In this document: in pieces, positions 35,650-43,769 of the stretch
Layout of the letters: the number at the start of each line of letters is the position of its first letter
Numbering within the stretch: position 1 is the stretch's first letter
Origin: an uncultured Lachnospiraceae bacterium
GTDB lineage: Bacteria > Bacillota > Clostridia > Lachnospirales > Lachnospiraceae
Direction: 5' to 3'
Length of the DNA: 64,000 bases
Assembly: GCA_949287925.1 (NCBI GenBank)
Contig: CASEIR010000054.1
Location: 62,001 to 126,000 of the forward strand
Notes under the pieces: model-generated
The model's database searches: none
What the model was told of the DNA's origin: nothing
Seen by the model: the letters and a program-made list of their open reading frames with translations, nothing else
Translations under genes and position numbers: made by a program

Positions 35650-36483
35650 ATGGATAATTTTTTAATTGTTACGAACGACGGAAAAGATGTTGGACATGTG
35701 ATTACGATGAAAATAAAAGCCTTGCTGGAAGAGGCAGGAAAGACCTGTGTCATATGTCAGAAAAATGAAGATAAAAAAATCATCCGGGAATCATTGCCGG
35801 ATGAGATTGACTGTGCACTTGTAGTTGGCGGCGACGGAAGCCTGATTGAAGTAGCGCGTATGCTTCAGCACAGAGATGTTCCGATATTGGGCGTGAATAT
35901 GGGGACGCTGGGATATCTGACAGAGGTAGAAGTCAGTAATATCAACGAAGCGATCCAGCAGATTGCAGACGGCGACTATGTGATAGAAGAACGGATGATG
36001 TTGGAAGGTGTTTTTCAGGATCAGTCCGGAGATATTTCTCTGAATGATATCGTAGTCTGCAGAAAAGGTGAATTGCGAGTGATTCATTTTCAGTTATATG
36101 TGAACGGGTCGTTTTTGAATTCTTATGAGGCGGATGGAATCATCATATCTACCCCGACAGGTTCTACGGCATACAATCTGTCTGCAGGAGGGCCGATTGT
36201 GGAACCGACTGCATCCTTGATCGTTATATCTCCGATCTGTCCACATGTGCTGAATACCAGCAGTATCGTACTTTCTTCAGAAGATGAAATAATCGTTGAG
36301 ATAGGGATGGGACGGAATGGAACGGAGGAAGAAGTGTTCGTCAGCTTTGACGGGGCCGATACGATGACTCTCAAAACGGGAGAATGGGTGAAGATCCACC
36401 GTGCCCAGGCTTCCACGAAGATTATGAAACTGAGTAAGATCAGTTTTTTGGAAACGTTGCGCAGAAAAATGAAAGGGAATTAA
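35650..36483 (+). CDS. nadK: NAD kinase
   Basis: Phosphorylates NAD to NADP. 277 aa; GGDGSLIEVARM carries the catalytic GGDG, followed by NMGTLGYLTEVE and PTGSTAYNLSAGGPI. ATG 35650 follows GAGAGG at a good distance; the upstream TTG in frame is less likely. It stands between tlyA and argR, where Bacillus has no gene; this place is common in clostridia. Confidence 0.95.
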   Translation: MDNFLIVTNDGKDVGHVITMKIKALLEEAGKTCVICQKNEDKKIIRESLPDEIDCALVVGGDGSLIEVARMLQHRDVPILGVNMGTLGYLTEVEVSNINEAIQQIADGDYVIEERMMLEGVFQDQSGDISLNDIVVCRKGELRVIHFQLYVNGSFLNSYEADGIIISTPTGSTAYNLSAGGPIVEPTASLIVISPICPHVLNTSSIVLSSEDEIIVEIGMGRNGTEEEVFVSFDGADTMTLKTGEWVKIHRAQASTKIMKLSKISFLETLRRKMKGN

Positions 36484-36487
36484 CAAG

Positions 36488-36937
36488 ATGAAAGTAAACA
36501 GACATGCAAAAATCATAGAACTGATCAATAAGTATCATATTGAAACGCAGGAAGAGCTGGCAGATTATCTGAACCAGGAAGGCTTTAAAGTGACGCAGGC
36601 AACTGTATCGCGGGATATCCGGGATCTGAAACTGACGAAGGTGCCGGCGGAAAACGGAAAACAAAGATATGCGCTCCATCAGAACTCGGAAAGCGGGATG
36701 AGTGAAAAATATATACGGGTGTTAAAAGACGGGTATGTGTCTATGGCGATGGCACAGAATATCCTGGTAATTAAAACGGTTTCAGGTATGGCAATGGCGG
36801 TAGCAGCGGCCGTTGACGCTATGAAATGGAGCGAGGTAGTCGGCAGCATTGCCGGAGATGATACGATTATGTGCGCAATCCGGAGTGTGGATGATACAGT
36901 TAAGGTTATGGACAAGATCCGCAGGATCGTCTTATAG
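36488..36937 (+). CDS. argR: Arginine repressor
   Basis: Hexameric arginine-sensing regulator of arginine synthesis and breakdown. 149 aa: winged helix with TQATVSRDIRDLKL (about 36-49) and a C-terminal arginine-binding domain with GSIAGDDTIMCAIRS, where the double Asp binds arginine. It follows nadK by four bases and precedes recN, as AhrC does in Bacillus. No arginine genes are in the window. Confidence 0.95.
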   Translation: MKVNRHAKIIELINKYHIETQEELADYLNQEGFKVTQATVSRDIRDLKLTKVPAENGKQRYALHQNSESGMSEKYIRVLKDGYVSMAMAQNILVIKTVSGMAMAVAAAVDAMKWSEVVGSIAGDDTIMCAIRSVDDTVKVMDKIRRIVL

Positions 36938-36945
36938 GAGGCGGA

Positions 36946-38634
36946 ATGTTAGAAAGTTTACATGTGAAAAACCTGGCTTTGATCGATGAGATTGAGGCGG
37001 AGTTTAAAGAAGGTCTTAATATCCTGACCGGAGAGACCGGCGCAGGGAAGTCCATTATACTCGGATCTGTCAACCTGGCGCTGGGAGCCAGATGTACAAA
37101 AGATATGATCCGCACTGGCGCAGAGTATGGTTTTGTCGAGATCAGCTTTTCAGTCAGGAAAGAACAGCAGATTCAAAGACTGAAAGAACTGGATATCTAT
37201 CCGGAGGATGGAACCATAACGCTTTCCAGAAGACTGATGCAGGGGAGAAGTGTCAGCAGAATCAATGGAGAGACGGTTCCAATGTCGCTTTTGAAGGAAG
37301 TTTCTTCTATTTTGATCGACATTCACGGCCAGCATGAACACCAGTCGCTTTTATATAAAAAGAATCATCTTGGAATTACAGACGCATATGCGGGAGAAGC
37401 TTTACGCGAAATAAAGGAGCAGGTAAAGGCGGATTTTCAGGCTTACAGAGATTGCCGGAAAGAGCTTGAGGAAGCGGCGATTGATGAAAGCAGCCGGATG
37501 AAAGAACTTGCGTTTCTGGAATTTGAGGTTAATGAAATCCGGAATGCCGGGCTGCGAATCGGAGAAGATGATGAGCTGGAAACGCAGTACCGCAGAATGC
37601 AAAATGGAAAACGGATTCGGGATGCTCTGGAGGAAACTCACCGTTATACCAGTAACGGGAATCCTAATGCAAGTGATTGCTTAAGCAGGGGAATTCGAAG
37701 CCTGGCGGAAGCGGCCGGTTACGATGACCGGGCCGGAGCGCTTTATGAACAGTTAGGGGAAATTGACAGCCTTCTGAATGATTTTAACCGGGAGCTGTCT
37801 TTATATGAGAATAACTGTGAATTCTCAGAAGAAGATTTCTATGATACGGAGAACCGGCTGAATGAGATCAACCGGCTGAAGACAAAATACGGAAGCCGGA
37901 TTGAAGAAATCATGTCATACTGTGAAGAGAAAGAGAAAAGGATTGTAGTTCTGGAAGATTATGACAGATATCTTTCAAAATTGCGTCTGCGTACAGAAGA
38001 GACAGAAAAGAAGTTAAAACAGTCGTCCGCGGCACTTTCTGATCTTCGGAAGAAGTTTGCGTTGAGGCTGGAGAACGATATCACCGCCGGGTTGAAAGAT
38101 CTGAATTTTGAAAAAACGGAATTTCAGATCTGGTTTGATAAGACGAACGGATATACCGCAGACGGGACAGATGATATTGAGTTCCGGATTTCCCTGAATC
38201 CCGGGCAACCGCCGAAACCGCTGAGAGAAGTGGCTTCGGGTGGAGAATTGTCCAGAATCATGCTTGCGATAAAAGCAGTGATGGCAGAAAAGGACGATAT
38301 AGAGACCCTGATCTTTGACGAGATCGATGTGGGAATCAGTGGAAGAACTGCGCAGAAAGTGTCGGAAAAAATGGCGTTGATCGGTGCGGGGCACCAGGTG
38401 ATCTGTATTACGCATCTTGCTCAGATAGCGGCGATGGCAGACCACCATTACCGGATTGAGAAAGTTACGGAAAAAGGAAATGCCAGAACCCATATTATTC
38501 CGCTTGGTGAACAGGAGTCTGTTTTGGAATTGACAAGAATTCTTGGCGGAGCCCAGATTACAGATATTGTGCGAAAGAATGCCGAAGAGATGAAAAAGCT
38601 TGCGGAAGAATTGAAATCCAGATTGAAAGTATAG
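36946..38634 (+). CDS. recN: DNA repair protein RecN
   Basis: SMC-like ATPase that gathers double-strand breaks. 562 aa: Walker A GETGAGKSIIL at about 29-39, long coiled-coil arms (about 150-370), ABC signature ASGGELSRIMLAIK and Walker B LIFDEIDVGISG, then THLAQIAAMADHHYRIEK. AGGAGG precedes the ATG by four bases. A terminator follows. Standard argR-recN-spoIVB order. Confidence 0.97.
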   Translation: MLESLHVKNLALIDEIEAEFKEGLNILTGETGAGKSIILGSVNLALGARCTKDMIRTGAEYGFVEISFSVRKEQQIQRLKELDIYPEDGTITLSRRLMQGRSVSRINGETVPMSLLKEVSSILIDIHGQHEHQSLLYKKNHLGITDAYAGEALREIKEQVKADFQAYRDCRKELEEAAIDESSRMKELAFLEFEVNEIRNAGLRIGEDDELETQYRRMQNGKRIRDALEETHRYTSNGNPNASDCLSRGIRSLAEAAGYDDRAGALYEQLGEIDSLLNDFNRELSLYENNCEFSEEDFYDTENRLNEINRLKTKYGSRIEEIMSYCEEKEKRIVVLEDYDRYLSKLRLRTEETEKKLKQSSAALSDLRKKFALRLENDITAGLKDLNFEKTEFQIWFDKTNGYTADGTDDIEFRISLNPGQPPKPLREVASGGELSRIMLAIKAVMAEKDDIETLIFDEIDVGISGRTAQKVSEKMALIGAGHQVICITHLAQIAAMADHHYRIEKVTEKGNARTHIIPLGEQESVLELTRILGGAQITDIVRKNAEEMKKLAEELKSRLKV

Positions 38635-38664
38635 AGTAAAGATATAGAAAGAGTCACATAATAA

Positions 38665-38698
38665 GATAGGCGGCCATTTGTGGTGCCTATCTTTTTTA
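38665..38698 (+). terminator. Intrinsic terminator of the gls24-recN cluster
   Basis: GATAGGC (38665-38671) pairs with GCCTATC (38685-38691), with CCA/TGG pairing inside the loop, then TTTTTT. It isolates spoIVB from the housekeeping genes. Confidence 0.85.
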
Positions 38699-38711
38699 GT
38701 GAGGTGAAGAA

Positions 38712-39779
38712 ATGAGAAAATACTGGTATCGTAAGATCCTTATCATGATTGTGATTTTTACGACTGCAACAGGCGGAGGATATCTGGTTGTTCATACCCG
38801 GCAGGAACAGATGAGACAGGAAGTCAGCGCCGGTACAGAAGGAGGCATGGTGATTCCAGGAGGAATGCCCATAGGTATATATCTGGAGACAGAAGGCGTC
38901 ATGGTATTGGGAACAGATAAGATCAAAGGAATAGACGGAAATGATTACGAACCCGCAGTTAATCTTGTGTGTCCTGGCGATTATATTGTTTCATTGGATG
39001 AACAGGAAATATCAGATAAAAAGCAATTGGTGCAGGCGGTAGAAGACCTGGATCATGAAGAGGTGATTCTGGGAATCCGCAGAAACGATCAGTGTATTGA
39101 TGTGAGGATGAAAGCAGTTTTGTGTGAGGATAAAGAATATAAGCTGGGAATCTGGATCCGGGATAATGCACAGGGTCTTGGTACGGTTACCTTTTTGAAT
39201 GCGAACAGTCAGTTCGGCGCATTGGGACATGGAATTCATGATGTGGATACGAATCAGTTAATGGAAACATCCGGCGGTAGGGTTTATGAAACCAGTATTA
39301 AAGATATCCAGAAAGGAGAAGATGGCGTTCCGGGGGGAATGGAAGGAATCATTGTTTATAACAGTTACAATGTTCTTGGATCGATTGAAAAAAATACAGA
39401 GTGTGGTATCTATGGTACGATTCACAATATCAATGCATTGTTTTCAGATCAGACGCCGATGGAAACAGCGTCTAAGGAGGAGATCACAGAGGGCCCGGCG
39501 TCTATCCGGTGTGCGGTAGAGGGAGAAGTGAAGGAATATGAAATTCGTATTACAAAAGTCGACAAAAATACAGAAGAAGTGAACAAGGGAATTGTTTTGG
39601 AAGTGACGGATAAAAGGCTGTTGGAAGTGGCCGGCGGAATCGTCCAGGGCATGAGCGGAAGTCCGATCATACAGAATGGGAAACTGGTTGGAGCGGTTAC
39701 CCATGTCTTCGTACAGAATGCGGCGAAGGGATACGGAATCTTTATTGAAAACATGTTGGAATCTGTCGGATCTTCATAA
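38712..39779 (+). CDS. spoIVB: SpoIVB peptidase
   Basis: Serine peptidase (family S55) made in the forespore and secreted toward the mother cell, where it triggers pro-sigma-K processing. 355 aa: N-terminal membrane anchor/signal (ILIMIVIFTTATGGGYLV), PDZ domain (about 65-145, PGDYIVSLDEQEISDKKQL), peptidase domain with catalytic-type His in FGALGHGIHD and the nucleophile Ser in GMSGSPIIQNGKL. GAGGTGAAG precedes the ATG. Spo0A follows, the order kept in almost all spore-formers. Confidence 0.96.
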   Translation: MRKYWYRKILIMIVIFTTATGGGYLVVHTRQEQMRQEVSAGTEGGMVIPGGMPIGIYLETEGVMVLGTDKIKGIDGNDYEPAVNLVCPGDYIVSLDEQEISDKKQLVQAVEDLDHEEVILGIRRNDQCIDVRMKAVLCEDKEYKLGIWIRDNAQGLGTVTFLNANSQFGALGHGIHDVDTNQLMETSGGRVYETSIKDIQKGEDGVPGGMEGIIVYNSYNVLGSIEKNTECGIYGTIHNINALFSDQTPMETASKEEITEGPASIRCAVEGEVKEYEIRITKVDKNTEEVNKGIVLEVTDKRLLEVAGGIVQGMSGSPIIQNGKLVGAVTHVFVQNAAKGYGIFIENMLESVGSS

Positions 39780-39782
39780 TTC

Positions 39783-39858
39783 TGTCGAGAATCGTTTGTG
39801 TTTTCCGACAGCAATTTCTTGCTTAACAGGATTCCGAACTATATAATTTATCTCGACG
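39783..39858 (+). promoter_or_regulatory. spo0A promoter region with 0A-box-like sites
   Basis: TTGCTT (39819-39824), 17 bases, TATAAT (39842-39847) form a sigma-A promoter. Three matches to the 0A box (TGTCGAA) flank it: TGTCGAG at 39783-39789, TTCCGACA at 39803-39810 (reverse) and TCTCGACG at 39851-39858 (reverse). They fit autoregulation by Spo0A but are imperfect. Confidence 0.5.
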
Positions 39859-39893
39859 GTTTTTGATGTAGGGAGAAGGAGGCATAACGTAGA

Positions 39894-40685
39894 ATGAGCG
39901 GAATTAGTGTGGCAATTGCTGACGACAATGAACGAATACTTGATCTGCTTGGCGAGATTATCGAAGGCGATAAAGAGTTGAATCTGGTCGGAAAGGCAAA
40001 TAACGGGGAGGATGTATATCAGATTATCAAAGAAAAGCAGCCGGATGTTGTATTGCTGGATCTGATCATGCCGAAGATGGACGGATTGAGCGTTATGGAA
40101 ATGACGGGACGGAACAAAGAACTAAAGAAGCATCCTGGATTTATTGTGATTACAGCAGTAGGACAGGAGAGAATCACGGAAGATGCCTTCAAAAAAGGAG
40201 CCAGCTATTATATATTAAAACCATTTCAGAATGAGATGATTATCAGCCGGATCAAACAGACAGGCCAATCGCTGCGCCATAATCCGGCCGTTGGCTGCGG
40301 TATGGATGCCCCGGTGTCTTTCGGACCTGAGCAGAACCTGGAAAGCAGGGTGACGGATATGATTCATGAAATCGGTATACCTGCGCATATCAAGGGGTAT
40401 CATTATCTGCGGGACGCAATTATGATGGCAGTAGAAGATATGGATGTGCTCAATGCAATTACGAAAATTTTATACCCTACAGTAGCAAAAAAGCATCAGA
40501 CCACAGCAAGCAGGGTAGAGAGAGCCATCCGTCATGCCATAGAGGTGGCCTGGAGCAGAGGAAAACTGGATACGCTGGACAGCCTGTTTGGTTATACTGT
40601 AAGTAACGGCAAAGGGAAACCCACAAACTCTGAGTTTATCGCGCTTATCGCAGACACAATACGTCTCGAATCGAAAAACAGATAA
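39894..40685 (+). CDS. spo0A: Sporulation master regulator Spo0A
   Basis: Response regulator that commits the cell to sporulation. 263 aa: receiver domain with acidic pocket Asp10/Asp11 and phospho-acceptor Asp56 ([11 protein letters not shown]), conserved Lys in YILKPFQNE; a linker about 125-145; C-terminal DNA-binding domain with [20 protein letters not shown] and [14 protein letters not shown]. Clostridia lack the Spo0F phosphorelay, so orphan kinases are expected to act directly on Asp56. GAGAAGGAGG stands ahead of the ATG. Downstream of spoIVB with its own promoter. Confidence 0.98.
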   Translation: MSGISVAIADDNERILDLLGEIIEGDKELNLVGKANNGEDVYQIIKEKQPDVVLLDLIMPKMDGLSVMEMTGRNKELKKHPGFIVITAVGQERITEDAFKKGASYYILKPFQNEMIISRIKQTGQSLRHNPAVGCGMDAPVSFGPEQNLESRVTDMIHEIGIPAHIKGYHYLRDAIMMAVEDMDVLNAITKILYPTVAKKHQTTASRVERAIRHAIEVAWSRGKLDTLDSLFGYTVSNGKGKPTNSEFIALIADTIRLESKNR

Positions 40686-40721
40686 TGAAAAGTAATGCTT
40701 TTCTTCTGAAAAAAAATAGGA

Positions 40722-40727
40722 TATAAT
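40722..40727 (+). promoter_or_regulatory. Probable -10 element of glgA
   Basis: A perfect TATAAT lies 32 bases before the glgA start; the region 17 bases upstream (TTTTCT) is a poor -35. It suggests a separate transcript after spo0A. Confidence 0.45.
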
Positions 40728-40758
40728 AGAAGAAACTGTGAGTTTGGGAGGGAAAGCA

Positions 40759-42195
40759 ATGAAAAAAATTTTATTTGCCGCTTCAGAATCGGTGCCATTT
40801 ATTAAGACGGGAGGACTGGCTGATGTTGTCGGCTCAATTCCAAAATATTTTAATAAAGAGAAATATGACGTGCGCGTTATGCTGCCCAAATACATGTGCA
40901 TGAAAGAAGAGTGGAAAGAAAAACTCCAGTACCGCACGCATTTTTATATGGACCTTAATTGGAGAAAGCAGTATGTAGGCGTATTGGAATTTCAGTATGA
41001 AGGAATTACGTTTTATTTTATTGATAATGAATATTACTTTAACGGATTCGCACCATATGGAGACATGTATGCGGATATTGAAAAGTTTGCGTTCTTTTCA
41101 AAGGCAGTTTTGAGCGCGCTTCCTTTGATTGACTTCAGACCGGATATCATACACTGTCATGACTGGCAGACAGGCCTGGTGCCGGTATATCTGGATAATT
41201 TCCGCTATGGCAATGAGTATTACCGCGGCATCAAGACGGTTATGACAATCCATAATCTGAAATTCCAGGGAATATGGGATACGAAGAGAGTCCGTGATAT
41301 CACAGGACTTCCCCAGTATTATTTTGCCCCGGACAAAATGGAGGCTTATAAGGACGCGAATTATCTGAAAGGCGGTATTGTGTACGCAGATCGGATCACG
41401 ACGGTAAGCAATACATATGCGGAAGAGATCAAGATGCCGTTTTACGGCGAAAAACTGGACGGACTTATGAACGCCCGGTCCAACTGTCTGTCCGGTATCG
41501 TGAATGGAATCGATTATGAAGATTTTAATCCGGCTACAGACCCGCACATTGCAAAGACATATTCCGTAGATAATTTCAGACGGGAAAAGGTGAAGAATAA
41601 GCTGGCGCTTCAGGCGGAACTTGGCTTGGATCAGGACAGCCATGTGATGTTGATCGGAATCGTATCCAGACTTACAGACCAGAAAGGCTTTGATCTTGTA
41701 GCTTATGTAATGGATGAACTGTGTCAGGACGCAGTTCAGATCGTTGTCCTGGGTACCGGAGAAGAGCAGTATGAGAATATGTTCCGCCATTTTGCTTGGA
41801 AGTATCCGGGAAAAGTTTCTGCAAATATTTACTATTCCGAACCGATGTCCCACAAGATCTATGCCGGCAGCGACGCATTCCTGATGCCGTCTTTGTTTGA
41901 ACCATGTGGATTAAGCCAGTTGATGAGCCTTCGTTACGGCACTGTTCCGATCGTTCGAGAGACCGGCGGCCTGAAAGACACGGTAGAACCATATAACGAA
42001 TATGAGAAGACAGGAACCGGATTCAGCTTCATGAATTATAATGCTCATGAGATGCTGGGAACTATCCGGTATGCAGAACGTATATATTATGACAGAAAGA
42101 GAGATTGGAATAAGATTGTCGAACGCGGCATGACAAAAGATTTTTCCTGGAATAACTCTGCAAGACAATACGAAGAATTATATGACAATTTATAA
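40759..42195 (+). CDS. glgA: Glycogen synthase (ADP-glucose type)
   Basis: GT5 glycosyltransferase that lengthens glycogen from ADP-glucose. 478 aa; the ADP-glucose binding motif KTGGLADVVGSIPK is near the N-terminus, and the C-terminal GT-B half carries PSLFEPCGLSQLMSLRYG with the conserved Glu, and RETGGLKDT. ATG 40759 follows GGGAGGG; an upstream frame from 40738 is rejected as it includes that site. It stands alone here, without the other glg genes. Confidence 0.95.
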   Translation: MKKILFAASESVPFIKTGGLADVVGSIPKYFNKEKYDVRVMLPKYMCMKEEWKEKLQYRTHFYMDLNWRKQYVGVLEFQYEGITFYFIDNEYYFNGFAPYGDMYADIEKFAFFSKAVLSALPLIDFRPDIIHCHDWQTGLVPVYLDNFRYGNEYYRGIKTVMTIHNLKFQGIWDTKRVRDITGLPQYYFAPDKMEAYKDANYLKGGIVYADRITTVSNTYAEEIKMPFYGEKLDGLMNARSNCLSGIVNGIDYEDFNPATDPHIAKTYSVDNFRREKVKNKLALQAELGLDQDSHVMLIGIVSRLTDQKGFDLVAYVMDELCQDAVQIVVLGTGEEQYENMFRHFAWKYPGKVSANIYYSEPMSHKIYAGSDAFLMPSLFEPCGLSQLMSLRYGTVPIVRETGGLKDTVEPYNEYEKTGTGFSFMNYNAHEMLGTIRYAERIYYDRKRDWNKIVERGMTKDFSWNNSARQYEELYDNL

Positions 42196-42213
42196 GATAC
42201 AGAGGAGTACATC

Positions 42214-43083
42214 ATGAAAATCAGGGATATACTGAAAACGGAGACACCACACATATCATTTGAAGTGTTTCCGCCGAAAACAGACGCCGGATTTAATGGC
42301 GTCATGAGTGCGACAGAGCAGATCGCGGCGCTTCACCCTTCTTATATCAGTGTGACCTATGGCGCAGGGGGAGGAACCAGCAAAAATACTGTGGAAATCG
42401 CTTCCCGCATTAGGGATGATATGGGAGTGACCAGCCTGGCGCATCTTACCTGCGTATCATCTACCAAGGATACAGTACATCATGTGATCGACCAGCTGAA
42501 GGAGAAAGGGATCGAAAATATTCTGGCGCTTAGGGGAGACATTCCAAAAGATACAGACTTTCCGCTTCCGGATCATTATCATTATGCCAGCGAGCTGATC
42601 GAAGATATTAAGACAAGAGGCGATTTCTGCATTGGAGCAGCCTGCTATCCGGAAGGACATGTAGAATCAGAATATAAGAAGGATGATATCCGGAATTTAA
42701 AGCATAAAGTTGACTGTGGAGTGGATTTCCTTACTACACAGATGTTTTTTGACAATAATATTTTGTATAATTTTTTGTATAGAATCCGGGAAAAAGGGAT
42801 TACGGTTCCGGTAATTCCTGGTATTATGCCGGTGACGAATGGAAAACAGATGAAGCGGATCTGTGAATTATCAGGAACCATTCTTCCGGAACGTTTCCGC
42901 GCCATTCTGGATCGGTTCGGGGAGGATCCGCAGGCAATGCAGCAGGCAGGAATTGCATATGCGACAGATCAGATTATCGACCTGATTGCCAATGGAATCA
43001 ATAATGTTCACATTTATTCAATGAATAAACCTGAGGTTGCAAGAGCGATCATGGCCAACCTCTCTGAAATTGTTAAGGGTTAG
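42214..43083 (+). CDS. metF: Methylenetetrahydrofolate reductase
   Basis: Makes 5-methyl-THF, the methyl donor for MetH (and an intermediate of the Wood-Ljungdahl route in acetogens). 289 aa; SFEVFPPKTD at the N-terminus, SVTYGAGGG, the THLTC-type block LAHLTCVSSTKD, LALRGDIPK and TTQMFFDN are the MetF signatures. AGAGGAG precedes the ATG. It is the first of three methionine genes: metF, activation domain, metH. In acetogens metF usually sits with metV and acs genes; none is present here. Confidence 0.95.
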   Translation: MKIRDILKTETPHISFEVFPPKTDAGFNGVMSATEQIAALHPSYISVTYGAGGGTSKNTVEIASRIRDDMGVTSLAHLTCVSSTKDTVHHVIDQLKEKGIENILALRGDIPKDTDFPLPDHYHYASELIEDIKTRGDFCIGAACYPEGHVESEYKKDDIRNLKHKVDCGVDFLTTQMFFDNNILYNFLYRIREKGITVPVIPGIMPVTNGKQMKRICELSGTILPERFRAILDRFGEDPQAMQQAGIAYATDQIIDLIANGINNVHIYSMNKPEVARAIMANLSEIVKG

Positions 43084-43094
43084 GATGTCAGTTT

Positions 43095-43742
43095 ATGGAT
43101 AGAAGAACGAGGGAAGCCGTTCGATATCTGGGATATAAAAATCATGCGGTAGATGATCATACGCTTTTCCTGGTCCGCAGTTCTTTTCAAGAACTGGAAC
43201 AGGAAGCGCAGAAGAGGATCATCTATCGCATTTTTGACTTGAGAACGAATGGCAGACAACAGATTATGATCGGGAACATGACGGTGGAGAGCCGCTCTCT
43301 GTCAAAAAATTTGAAGGGATGCGGCCAGGTGCTTATGCTTGGCGCTACGCTTGGAAATCGTGTGGATCAGCTACTTCGAAGATATTCTTTGAATGAAATG
43401 GCCCGCGCTGTGGTAATCCAGGCCTGTGCTGCTGCATTTCTGGAGGAGTATCTGGATGACTGGCAAAAGGAGATGAAAAAAGACCTTCTGGAGGAAGGAA
43501 TTTATCTCAGGCCCAGGTTTAGTCCAGGATATGGGGATTTTTCCATCCGGCACCAGAAAGAGATTTTAAGGATGCTGGATGCGGCAAAGACCATCGGCCT
43601 GACGATGACGGAGAGCTGTATGCTGGTTCCGTCCAAATCAGTTACCGCCGTAATCGGCATGAGCCGGAAGTATATGGAATGTCACCGGAAAGGCTGTGAA
43701 GCGTGTGACAAAATAGACTGCGAATACAGAAGAGATACTTAA
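43095..43742 (+). CDS. Stand-alone methionine synthase activation (AdoMet-binding) domain protein
   Basis: A 215-aa protein matching the C-terminal reactivation domain of cobalamin-dependent methionine synthase, which binds S-adenosylmethionine and re-methylates oxidised cobalamin. RPRFSPGYGDFS matches the RxxPGY AdoMet-binding motif, and TESCMLVPSKSVTAVIG matches the usual MxPxxSxxG block. A Cys-rich tail (CHRKGCEACDKIDC) may bind a metal or cluster; full-length MetH lacks it. It lies between metF and a metH that ends before this domain, so the methionine synthase is a split enzyme. The start codon follows the metF stop by 11 bases. Confidence 0.85.
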   Translation: MDRRTREAVRYLGYKNHAVDDHTLFLVRSSFQELEQEAQKRIIYRIFDLRTNGRQQIMIGNMTVESRSLSKNLKGCGQVLMLGATLGNRVDQLLRRYSLNEMARAVVIQACAAAFLEEYLDDWQKEMKKDLLEEGIYLRPRFSPGYGDFSIRHQKEILRMLDAAKTIGLTMTESCMLVPSKSVTAVIGMSRKYMECHRKGCEACDKIDCEYRRDT

Positions 43743-43769
43743 GGTATTAGACGATAAAGGAGCAGATAG

